From: Neovahlkampfia damariscottae
Taxonomy: Eukaryota; Heterolobosea; Selenaionea; Neovahlkampfiida; Neovahlkampfiidae
NCBI GenBank assembly: GCA_016618085.1
Contig: JABLTG010000283.1
Span: 1 to 14,735, forward strand
Length of the DNA: 14,735 nt
Direction of reading: 5' to 3'
In this document: positions 1 to 7,944 of the stretch, piece after piece
Layout: each line of letters begins with the position of its first letter
How positions within the stretch are numbered: the first letter of the stretch is position 1
The notes under the pieces: generated by a model
The model's input: only the letters and a program-made list of their open reading frames with translations
Database searches by the model: none
What the model was told of the DNA's origin: nothing
Program-made: the position numbers and the translations under genes

Positions 1-126
1 AAATTTTATTGGAAATCCAAAAACTGCCAGTACTGCTGGCGACGGTCCTATCCCGAAAGAAACCTTGATTTTAATGTCTGGTCTGATTAATCAGAATGAA
101 CGGAAAAGTCAGTTTTAAGATAGCGG
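1..126. repeat. Left arm of a perfect 126-bp inverted repeat at the window ends
   Basis: Bases 1-126 are the exact reverse complement of 14609-14734 (base i pairs with base 14735-i). I compared all 126 positions and found no mismatch; identity stops at 127. The arm is visibly richer in G and C than the flanks. It contains the 14-base palindrome TCTGATTAATCAGA (82-95) and the small hairpin GCCAG-TACTG-CTGGC (26-40). It also carries an open frame ending in TAA (see the partial coding entry at 2-118). It could be the edge of a dispersed multicopy gene at which the assembly stopped, or a true terminal inverted repeat. The window alone cannot separate these. Confidence 0.95.
2..118 (+). CDS. Possible 3' end of an unrecognised gene (partial, left end)
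   Basis: One frame is open from the window edge to a TAA at 116-118, giving 38 residues of coding-like sequence with the segment GDGPIPKETLILMSGL near the middle and ending in KSQF. The other two forward frames stop earlier (85-87 and 66-68). Codon choice (CGG, CCG, GGC, GAC, several CAG) differs from the strongly AT-ending codons of the neighbouring genes. Homology with the opposite end stops 8 bases after the stop codon, as expected for two gene copies that share coding sequence but not 3' flank. I do not recognise the protein. A 39-codon open stretch can arise by chance, so this is tentative. Confidence 0.35.
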   Translation, partial: NFIGNPKTASTAGDGPIPKETLILMSGLINQNERKSQF

Positions 127-370
127 TTATTTTCCAAATTGGAACGTACATGAAGATTGATTGGATATTGAATAAACGTTAGAAATTTGAAGTTTCAATG
201 TGTTTTTTTATTCGAAAAGGGCTATTGTGAAATGTTTCTTTGAAGAACTTGAGTTCATTAATCGACTATTGACCAATTAAATTTTCGTTCGAAAAATCTT
301 TTCTCCACCAATAAATTCACTGAAAAATAGTAATAAAAAAGCCAATCAGTTTCCTTTATCATTTGGTATC
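127..370 (+). promoter_or_regulatory. Noncoding region upstream of the first gene, with three CCAAT boxes
   Basis: No convincing coding frame is seen between the repeat arm and the ATG at 371. CCAAT boxes lie at 273-277, 308-312 and 342-346, the last 24 bases before the ATG. A short palindrome, TTCCAAATTGGAA, sits just inside the repeat arm near 133-145. A promoter role is inferred from the same motif upstream of other genes here. Confidence 0.4.
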
Positions 371-1305
371 ATGGCTGACAGTTCAGTGTTAGGTTGTTGT
401 TGTTTTTGTGCAGTATTGCTTATTTCACCATTGCTTTTTCTTTGTTTAGCAGGAGTTGCTTCAGGAGTTGTTCTGGTGTTTTTTTAAAGATGCAATTGAA
501 TTTTCTTGGATGGTTATTTTACCAAATCTTGTAGGTTTCGGCATTGTGCTAACTGTTGTCACTTTTTGCTGTGTTGCCTGTGTTGACTTGTGTTGTTGGG
601 ACTGGTGGAAACAAAAAGAAGAAACAAAATGTTAAAGACTCAGATGTTCAAATGCAAAACTCAAACACAAGCTTTCAAAATTCTCAACCAAATCCACAAT
701 CAATGAATCCAACAAATCATTATTCACAACCAAATATGCATCAACGACAATTTGTTCAACCTGTAGTTCAACCTCAATATGTTCAACTTGTAGTTCAACC
801 TCAATATATTCAACCTCCAGTCCAACCTCAATATGTGCAACCTCTAGTTGAAAAAGAGAGCACAACTTCAAAAATTACTTCAGAATTAGGAAAAGGGGCA
901 GGAAATGCTGCTGTAGAGGTTGCTGGGCAAGTTTCTGGGCAATTTGTTGGACAGGTTGCTGAACTGTTACTTCAAAAGTTCTCGACTTTGTCACGAACAA
1001 AATTGATGAAAAATCTGAAAAGAAAAAGGAAGAAAAGAGAAGAGAAGAAAAGAAAAGAAGAAGAAGAAAATGAAAGAGAAGAGAAGGAAAAAAAAAGAGA
1101 GAAGAAAAAAAAAGACGTGAAAGAGAAGAAGAAGAGGAAGAAGAAGAACGTGAACGCAAAAAGAAAGAAAAAAGAAGAAAAGAAGAAGAAATTAGAAGAA
1201 AATCCAAAGTTCAAGAAGAACCTTCAGAATAAAACTTTTCTTTTCCATATACAAGTAAAAAAAACTTTTCTTTCAACAAATCATTTCGATTGGTCAAAAT
1301 TTTGA
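371..1305 (+). CDS. Membrane-anchored protein with Q-rich, glycine-zipper and K/E-rich segments
   Basis: The model has exons 371-412, 450-581 and 619-1305, with 37-nt introns at 413-449 (GTATTG...TTTAG) and 582-618 (GTTGAC...AAAAG); both keep frame and give 286 aa. The order is a Cys-rich N-terminus (GCCCFC, residues 8-13), one hydrophobic segment (about 33-57) rich in Cys, then a Gln/Asn/Pro-rich region with a tandem VQP-x-VQPQY repeat (about 104-135). Next come a glycine-zipper-like stretch (GQVSGQFVGQV) and a long Lys/Glu/Arg tract. I do not recognise a family. The C-terminus is uncertain: the purine-rich tract has no stop in the modelled frame to 1305, but codon usage from about 984 and again from 1113 looks better in another frame, which ends with TAA at 1230-1232 but has a TGA at 1071. 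The tail may therefore be frameshifted, or the gene decaying. Confidence 0.5.
754..852 (+). repeat. 27-base tandem coding repeat
   Basis: Three 27-base units (754-780, 781-807, 808-834) and a partial fourth encode VQP-x-VQPQY. Units 1 and 2 differ at a single base, while unit 3 is more diverged. The length is a multiple of three, so copy-number change would preserve the reading frame. Confidence 0.85.
1015..1210 (+). repeat. Purine-only low-complexity tract (GAA/AAG/AGA)
   Basis: Almost 200 bases are nearly all A and G on the plus strand, with A runs of up to 9. All forward frames here encode mixtures of Lys, Glu and Arg, so frame cannot be judged by amino-acid plausibility, and single-base indels in the A runs would be easy to acquire or to mis-sequence. 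The long Phe/Ser/Leu-rich frames on the opposite strand are by-products of this composition. Confidence 0.8.
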
Positions 1306-1663
1306 AAAAAATGCATTTAAATGACGAATTTTTTGAATGTGTGCTCAACCATTATCACATCATGTCAATAAATATTTTCAAAAAAAATAATAATTTTCTT
1401 TTTTTTTTGGTAGAATTGTGGTTGGTCAACAAATGTCCGATTATGATCTCGAATAATTAATGGATTTTGAAAATTGATCTGCAAAATAAATACCTTTGCC
1501 AAATGCATATCCAGCTTTAAAAATAGGGAATTCACCAGTATACTGGTACCATTACTGGAGTATTGTTGTCAAAAAATTTTTACTGGTCACCAGCACTGCA
1601 GTAATACTGGTGAATTTTCAAATTGAAGTTACACTTTCATTGGTCGAAAATAATAACAATTGA
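1306..1663. other. Intergenic region containing a foldback element
   Basis: No coding frame is supported in these 358 bases. The first part is AT-rich with T and A runs. The middle holds the inverted-repeat cluster annotated at 1529-1616. The last part has ATTGG at 1639-1643 and GATTGGCC near 1660, resembling the start-proximal element of other genes, although no ATG follows at the expected distance. Confidence 0.5.
1529..1616. repeat. Palindromic foldback element built from TACTGG/CCAGTA
   Basis: A 13-base perfect inverted repeat (AATTCACCAGTAT at 1529-1541, complement at 1604-1616) encloses further copies of TACTGG or CCAGT, including the perfect 14-base palindrome ACCAGTATACTGGT at 1534-1547 and the near-palindrome CTGGTCACCAG. 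About six copies of the motif lie within 88 bases. It resembles a small foldback or MITE-like element, or a protein-binding array. The window-end repeats contain a related CCAGTACTG motif. Confidence 0.6.
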
Positions 1664-2901
1664 TTGGCCAAAAAAGAGCGGTTAAAAATACTGATTAGTG
1701 GTATTTCAAGTGAAAAAAAAGATAACTTTGAAAAATTTAAAGAATTAATGCAACAAAGTGCTTACATCAAAATTACAATGGACATAAAAAAGTTACAAAT
1801 TGAACCTATGACTTTTTTGAACCAACACAAAGTATTCAAACATTATGGCTATTATTTGGTCTGGAATGACAAAGGATTGTTTTATTGTGATAGAGATGCT
1901 AAGAAAGACTCGTATGTCCAAGTATATAAAGATCTCCAAATTGTTGATGCTGATTTCTTATTAGGTCGCAATCTTTATGGAATCACTGTTTCAGGATTAA
2001 TATTAACAAACAACGGTGAAATTTTTTGTGTTAATAATATCAAAAATGAAAACAAGAAAAAAGTTGATTGTTCTAAATTGAAAAATATCAAGATTGTTAA
2101 AGTTATCAAAAACTATTTCAAGAAAGGAATTTGTGTATCATCAGATGGAGATTTATATTCAATTGAAGAATCAATCAAAAAAAGCGGTGAAAATATTCTT
2201 TTATCGGAACTTTTCAAACAAAATCCAAAAATTAAAAAAATTGATAGAACTGGTTATTTAAATGAAAATAATGAATATATGGATTGGGTACATGGAAATA
2301 ATTCAACAAATGACGTTTCTGATTTAAAATGTTCAGTTGAATCTTCATCCTACCATACGAACTCTTTTGTCATTTTCAATCAAAAAACCTAAATTATATT
2401 TTTTCTTCAACTGAAGGGTTCAGTGGTTTTTTTAAAGAAGATATTTTGGAATATTATGTTTCATAAGAAACTTGTTTTTTTTAAAACACCAACTCAATAT
2501 TTTATTTACTCCCTCAAAGAAGGATTCCTTCAACGATATGGAAAGAATATCATGAAAAAGGATATTCTGATTGTAAAATATCTGATATTTTATTTTCTTT
2601 TGATGTTCAAACAGTTCAAGATAATTGGAATTCAATTATTTTGAAGGTGTGTGGAAAATTCTCTGACCAAATGAAAATTAAAATTGAAAAAATATTGAAA
2701 AAGAAACAACAAGAAATGGAAGAAATTAATCGCTCAAATGTAAAACATGTTATAAAGAATACATTGAAGAAGATAATTCGGAAACTTCTTCACCCCGGAA
2801 ATTACAATAGCGATTACAGAGATAGTGAATATTATGAATGCTGTGGTGAACACTATTGTGGATCCAATCCATGTGCTTCAAAAAAACATATTCCTCAGTA
2901 A
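1664..2901 (+). pseudogene. Disrupted RCC1-like gene or pair of coding remnants
   Basis: An open frame (1664-2392) encodes about 240 residues with spaced short beta-strand segments such as GLFYCDRD, GITVSGL and GICVSSDGDLYSI, weakly reminiscent of RCC1-type propeller blades. It has no ATG at its 5' end; the first in-frame ATG is at 1748. Coding-like sequence then shifts to another frame (about 2341-2463, with ILPYELFCHF), which meets TAA at 2464 and another TAA near 2482. It resumes downstream (about 2485-2901) as a Lys/Glu-rich segment and a Cys-containing tail (ECCGEHYCGSNPC) ending in TAA. No GT-AG intron of 29-38 nt repairs these breaks. I read it as a decaying gene, or two adjacent ones. 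Sequencing error at the T runs (8 T near 2477) is the alternative. Confidence 0.4.
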
Positions 2902-3044
2902 AATCTCTATTTCTGATTCTTTTTTCTTTTGAACAACATTTTCAATCTAAATTTTTGAACGTTACAAGCCAATTTTAAGAACAAATTCATCTGGTTTGTT
3001 GAAGATAAGGAAAAGAGAATTTTAACTAATTACAAAATTTTTAT

Positions 3045-3626
<582 letters not shown>

Positions 3627-5369
3627 ATGAACAATGTTGTTATTCCTACGGCACAAGTTCAGATCTCCAATGACAAAGTATTACTACAGTACACCACAGA
3701 AAGTGAACCTTTAGAATTTGACTTCAATTCACATAAATTCAAGTCATCAAAAGAAACTGTTGAATCAGACTTGTGTACAAACTTTATAGGTGTTTTAGGA
3801 ACAATTCAATTATTAAAAGGATCTTATTTAATAGCAATTAAAGAATCAAAAGTCATGGGTGAAATAAAAAAAACACAAATCCAAATGATAAAAACAGTCA
3901 ACATACTTCCAATTGGAAGTCAAGAAAAATTAACAAAAGAACAAGTTTGATATAAGAATTTTTAACATTTATTTCACAGCAAGATATTGAAGATAATCAT
4001 TTAGATTCAGTCAAGAAATTACTTGAAGAAAATTATTTTTATTTTTCATTAGAGAATAACATATCACAATCATTTCAATCAAAATTGAACTCAAAAGAAG
4101 TTGATGATCAATTTATTTGGAATTTCAATTTATATGATCAAAAATATTCAAATCATTTTCTTCAAATTATTCAAGGATTTGTTGACATTAAAGATTGTTC
4201 AATTGACAAATTCGATTTTAAATTTGCTTTAATTTCAAGAAGAAGTAGATATAGAGCAGGAACAAGGTTCAATAAAAGAGGAATAAACAAAAATGGTCAA
4301 GTTGCAAATTTTGTTGAAACTGAACAAATCATTGAAACTTCAAACGATTTTTCAAGTTATTTAATCATTAGAGGATCAATTCCATTAATTTGGAAACAAA
4401 AACCAAGTTTAAAATATGAACCAAAAGTTGATTTAAATTCAATTTCATCAGAAAAATCAAAAAATTCATTCACAAAACATTTTGAAAAATTGGTGAATAC
4501 TTATGGTGGACCAATCGTTTGTATTGATTTAACAAAAGAAAAAGGATTTGAAGGGAAATTAAAAAAAGAGTTTAATAATCAATGTAATGAGTCAACAGAT
4601 GATCAAATTGAATTTATTTCATTTGATCTTCATAAAATATGTGGTCATTCCAAATATGAAAATTTAAAATATCTTGATGCTAAAATTGAAGGATATTTTG
4701 ATAAAATTAAATTCTTTACTATTGGAACTTCAAACAATAATAGTCATCAATCTGGTGTTTTTAGAATCAATTGTAAAGATTCATTGGATAGAACAAATTT
4801 AATTGAAACATTCATTTCAAAAACTCTAATTTTAAAACAAATTGCTCATGTTGGAGGACCAAGCAAATTATATGACTTTGAAACAGATTTTCGATATAGT
4901 TGGTCAGGTAAGAAAAAATAATTGAAATTAACCACTCATTAAAGATAATGGAGATGCAATATCTGAATTTTATGCAGGAACAGGTGCTTTGAGATCATAT
5001 ATTTCAAAAACTGGAAAATCAAGTTTTACTGGTTTAGTAAGTGATGGTTACAAATCAACTTTAAGATATTATTTAAATAATTTATCTGATGGTTCAAAAC
5101 AAGATTCAATTGATATTTTACTTGGAAATATTTCTTATGAGTATATCAAAGATAATTCAATATATGATGAAAAAATGAATGCAGGTTTTATTGGTGGATT
5201 TTTGTTATTCATATTTTCCTATTTTAAACCAAAATCGGTTTCAACTACTTTACATTATTTCATTGCAATGTTTTGGTTGTTTACTTTTATCATTTTTTGG
5301 ATGTTTTGTTGTATTGACGGAAAAAGAGTCGTAAATAGACCAAAGTATCAAGAAGATATTGATGAATAA
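3627..5369 (+). CDS. SAC1: SAC1-type phosphoinositide phosphatase (PI4P phosphatase)
   Basis: SAC1 dephosphorylates phosphatidylinositol 4-phosphate, mainly on ER and Golgi membranes. Exons 3627-3944, 3980-4907 and 4945-5369 with introns of 35 and 37 nt give 556 aa, close to the usual 580-620. The family signature SRRSRYRAGTRF...VANFVETEQI lies near residues 191-222. The catalytic CX5R(T) motif is CKDSLDRT, with Cys371 and Arg377. The second intron falls inside the conserved segment that reads SDNGDAISEFYAGT once spliced. The C-terminus has two hydrophobic segments (GGFLLFIFSYF and FIAMFWLFTFIIFWMF) and a short charged tail, matching the double membrane anchor of ER SAC1. Nothing essential is missing, so it should be active. 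Confidence 0.95.
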
Positions 5370-5507
5370 ATAATTTATTCTTCATTTTTTTTTTTTCCAA
5401 ACTGCAAAAAAAGAACATAAATCGATAAAAGGAGAATCAACAAATAATGAAAATAGGATTTCACTAACCATTGAAACCATAGAATTTTGGTTCGACCTTA
5501 AAAAAGG
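5370..5507. other. Convergent 3' intergenic spacer
   Basis: This is a 138-base spacer between the converging SAC1 and GFA-like genes. It is AT-rich with a run of 9-10 T at about 5388. No gene or clear structured element was seen; it probably holds both polyadenylation sites. Confidence 0.5.
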
Positions 5508-6012
5508 TTAAATAATATGAATGGAAGTACCTGGTCCTGGTACTCCTTGAAATTTGATTCGATTATCAACAACATCAAAAACTCGTTCTTCATAACAAAT
5601 GTGCGAAGATGGATTTAATTCTGATGAAGTTATTTTTTGGTCTTTGAAATCTTCTTTAATACACCCAAGTGGAACTGTTAAAACATCATTTTCTGTTCCG
5701 TAGTTATAAATACGACCACCACATTTCTCACAAAAATTTCTAATCAACTTTTTTGAGGTCTCCATTTTTTTTATTGAATCTTTTCCTTTTGTAACTTTTA
5801 GTCCTTCTAATCTAAAAACACTTATCAATGAGTTTTCATTTTTTTTTTTTTTTTTACCAATTAGTGGAGAAAGAGTTTGATGTCCATTTTCTACATGTAC
5901 TGCAATGACAATTTGTGACAATTGGAAAACCTAAAACTTCAAATTGAATTTCTCCACAAAAACATTCACATTTATAATTTTTTGCATCTTTGTCTTCATT
6001 GAATTTGGACAT
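5508..6012 (-). CDS. GFA/CENP-V family zinc protein
   Basis: The family includes glutathione-dependent formaldehyde-activating enzyme and CENP-V-like proteins; the substrate here is unknown. Exon 1 (6012-5858) and exon 2 (5820-5508) flank a 37-nt intron (5821-5857) containing 17 consecutive A on the coding strand; splicing gives 155 aa. The zinc ligands are in canonical order: CFCG (Cys17, Cys19), CHCSTC (Cys35, Cys37, Cys40) and FCEKCG (Cys82, Cys85). Splicing restores a continuous TSNSFSTNCVFRLEG link between the CHCxxC and FCxxCG motifs, which are otherwise in different frames. The start lies 8 bases after an ATTGG element and 18 bases beyond the TRAX stop on the same strand. A role in formaldehyde detoxification cannot be assumed, as the family is functionally diverse. 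Confidence 0.85.
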
Positions 6013-6020
6013 TTTTTTAA

Positions 6021-6025
6021 CCAAT
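6021..6025 (-). promoter_or_regulatory. ATTGG start-proximal element of the GFA-like gene
   Basis: On the coding strand the 18 bases between the TRAX stop and the GFA-like ATG are essentially ATTTT-ATTGG-TTAAAAAA. The ATTGG ends 8 bases before the ATG. With so little space, any promoter for this gene must overlap the TRAX coding end. Confidence 0.45.
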
Positions 6026-6030
6026 AAAAT

Positions 6031-6727
6031 TTATTTTTGATTTATTTTAATATCGCAACAAATTTTTTCAATTTTTTTTAAATTATTTTCTGTTACATAT
6101 AATTTTTGATTTATAGATGGAAATTCATATGATAAACTTTTAAAACAAATGTACAATTGTTGTAAGAAGTACAAATGAATAAATGGAGTTTCTCTGTCAC
6201 CTTCATTAAAAGTATTGGTTGAATATTTCATCAATTCTCCTGTTAAATCTGATATACCTAATAAATATTGTTCTAGTGTGATTGTAAATTTTGAGAATTT
6301 TTGAACTTCTTCAAAGGAAATCAAAGTACTATTCTTCAAAAAAAAATAAAACGAAATCCCTTCAATATATTCTTCTAATGAAAATTGAAAACTTTTTATG
6401 AATAAAAAATAAGATTCTTCATCCGAATTTAATTCATTTTGTATTTTTTGTAATTGAGTTTCAATTTTTAAAAAACTTTCTTCAACAGTTTTGAAGATTT
6501 CTTCCTTATTTTTATGATTATAACGATGTAGATTGAATATTATTCTTTTACTTTGTATCACTATATCTCTTGATATTTTATATATTCTTTCTTTTTTATC
6601 ATTCTGTTTCTATTAGATTTTTATTTTTTCTTACACGTTCATCAAATTTTTTTGAAATATCTTTCATATAATTCAGTAGTTCAGATTCTTGTTCTAAATC
6701 AATCTTTCTTTTTTTGTTTGGAATCAT
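6031..6727 (-). CDS. TSNAX: TRAX (translin-associated factor X), catalytic subunit of C3PO
   Basis: TRAX pairs with translin to form the C3PO endoribonuclease, which acts on small RNAs and tRNA fragments. Exon 1 (6727-6635), a 31-nt intron (6604-6634, GTAAGA...AACAG) and exon 2 (6603-6031) give 221 aa. The splice joins KKFDER to NDKKERIYKISRDI, matching the family's DKHERLVKLSRDI region. Motifs seen: SKRIIFNLHR (49-58), LEEYIEG (107-113), YLLGISDLTGELMK (144-157) and GDRETPF. The acidic residues equivalent to the human TRAX active site (Glu126, Glu129, Asp193, Glu197) are Glu109, Glu112, Asp150 and Glu154, so nuclease activity is expected. The N-terminus has a basic PNKKRK stretch that could be a nuclear signal. 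At 221 aa it is shorter than human TRAX (290), but the TPF motif and acidic residues favour TRAX over translin. Confidence 0.92.
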
Positions 6728-6758
6728 CACCTGGCACTTGTTTTTGGTTTATTTTCCT

Positions 6759-6763
6759 CCAAT
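6759..6763 (-). promoter_or_regulatory. ATTGG element upstream of TRAX
   Basis: ATTGG on the TRAX coding strand, 31 bases before the ATG at 6727. It lies just outside the 5' edge of the cullin remnant, so the TRAX promoter abuts that remnant. Confidence 0.4.
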
Positions 6764-6797
6764 TAGCGACACAGGTGTTTATTTGGACGTGAGCAGT

Positions 6798-7181
6798 TTT
6801 GATGAAGGATGGGAAAATCTCAAACTTGATCTTGTAAATCTTTTTGATCATTCAACAGACAACTTAAAATTTGAGTATGTACTTTTGCCAAACAAAAAGA
6901 AACTGACTCTGCTGATGGACTTTACGAAAAACTGATGGAATTTATCAACGAACAAGCCTTGAAACTTTATGAAAAGTTTCAAAATGAAGATTAAATTAAT
7001 TTATTACAAAGAATTTGAAACAAAACTTAAAATTACCAGAGACATATTCATGTATTTAGAAAGATACTCCACCATAGAAGGAAAAAAAGAGATAATAATA
7101 GCTGGTAAACTTATTTTTAAAAATCTATTCTTGCAAGAAGGTAAATATGATGACGAACTTGATCTTTTATTTTACACTTGA
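6798..7181 (+). pseudogene. Cullin N-terminal fragment (broken)
   Basis: Cullins are scaffolds of RING ubiquitin ligases. Three pieces in successive frames resemble the cullin N-terminal repeat region: FDEGWENLKLDLVNLF (from 6798), ADGLYEKLMEFINEQ (from about 6910) and KLKITRDIFMYLERYS (about 7020-7070). The first frame shift lies near 6876, where GTATGTAC begins. The second is at 6991, where the middle piece meets TAA and coding resumes one base later. No short intron in phase repairs either. There is no in-frame ATG at the 5' end, and a stop ends the fragment at 7181, hundreds of codons short of a full cullin (usually above 700 aa), right before the 3' end of the opposite-strand START gene. 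All this fits a truncated pseudogene. Neighbouring genes read cleanly, so base errors are a less likely cause. Confidence 0.6.
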
Positions 7182-7186
7182 TTAAA

Positions 7187-7864
7187 TTATTTTTTAGATT
7201 CTAAATATTCTTTTTCACATAAATCTGTGCATTTTTTCATTGCTGGAAAACTTTCACTCACCATCATGGACATAAAAGCACTTGAAACCCATCCATTCAT
7301 GATAATTTCCATTTGACTTGTTACTCGACATTTTCCTTCTTCCAATTCTTCAATAATTGTTCCAGATGGAAAACCTAATTCACCACGTACATAACCACTT
7401 TCTTTTGGAATTAAATCAGATTCAAGAGTATATGAAGGACAAAGTAAAGTTCCGTCTTTCATTTGATCATGTGCAAAAATACAAGAAAAATCTCTGGATG
7501 AAAAAACAGGCCAAAAACCTTTGTATTTAAAGTGACACAAGCTCGTCATTTGATATTTTTCAAAATCTTTGCTATAATCCTTTGTAATAGAACCTGAATC
7601 AAAATATGGATCGTACTGAGCGTATTTATCAAATTCTTCAAAGTAAGACAAAATTATCTTTGGAGATGCATTGATGATTCCTGTTAAAAGTGTTGTATTT
7701 CCTTCTCTGGTGTATAATTTCCATCCATGATTTTCAGAATGATATTTAAAACCTTCTAGTTCTTTTTCTTCTTTTTTTATTTCATTTCTTAGTTTTTCAA
7801 GGTAATCATAACATTTTTCAAGGGATATTTCTAACTTTTTTTCAAAGTTTTCAACGTTGTTCAT
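7187..7864 (-). CDS. START-domain lipid-binding protein
   Basis: START domains bind a single lipid in a helix-grip pocket and move or sense it in the cytosol. The intronless 225-aa product has a short N-terminal charged helix (about 1-45, probably coiled coil), then the START fold: WKLYTREGN, FDKYAQYDPYFDSG, FWPVFSSRDFSC (the conserved SRDF), YVRGELGFPSG and MNGWVSSAFMS near the C-terminus. I chose the ATG at 7864 (MNNVENFEKK). The frame is open further upstream to 7960, but that part overlaps the promoter of the divergent cyclase gene and carries CCAAT boxes. No signal peptide or membrane segment is seen. The ligand cannot be predicted. Confidence 0.85.
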   Translation of the reverse strand: MNNVENFEKKLEISLEKCYDYLEKLRNEIKKEEKELEGFKYHSENHGWKLYTREGNTTLLTGIINASPKIILSYFEEFDKYAQYDPYFDSGSITKDYSKDFEKYQMTSLCHFKYKGFWPVFSSRDFSCIFAHDQMKDGTLLCPSYTLESDLIPKESGYVRGELGFPSGTIIEELEEGKCRVTSQMEIIMNGWVSSAFMSMMVSESFPAMKKCTDLCEKEYLESKK

Positions 7865-7944
7865 TGTTTTTGTTGATTGGTGGGTCTTTTTGGTAGACCA
7901 ATTAATTTCTTCACCAACTTTAACTGAAAATTGGTTGTTTGGTG
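7865..7944. promoter_or_regulatory. Compact divergent promoter between the START and glutaminyl cyclase genes
   Basis: Only 80 bases separate the two start codons. ATTGG occurs on the plus strand at 7876-7880 and 7930-7934 (10 bases before the cyclase ATG) and on the minus strand at 7898-7902 (33 bases before the START ATG). Each gene thus has its own ATTGG in coding orientation. Confidence 0.5.

Noticed and set aside
1-126. The terminal repeat as a structural RNA gene (snRNA, 5S or tRNA)
   Set aside because: It has a short hairpin and a U-rich stretch, but no recognisable tRNA arms, 5S boxes or spliceosomal RNA core motifs.
479-640. Apparent +1 frameshifts at TAA-A sites in the first gene (near 485 and 633), suggesting programmed recoding
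   Set aside because: Two 37-nt GT-AG introns in correct phase (413-449 and 582-618) explain the frame changes and match the intron size of all other genes.
875-1214. Long Phe/Ser/Leu-rich frames on the minus strand opposite the purine tract
   Set aside because: They are the complement of a GAA/AAG low-complexity run, with no start context or domain features.
2423-2644. Hydrophobic 73-residue frame within the RCC1-like remnant
   Set aside because: It has no ATG-based start or conserved motif, and codon usage supports a different frame over most of this stretch.
6714-6797. Extension of the cullin remnant upstream using TTG as a start
   Set aside because: This part overlaps the TRAX start and promoter on the other strand, has no ATG and does not resemble cullin sequence.
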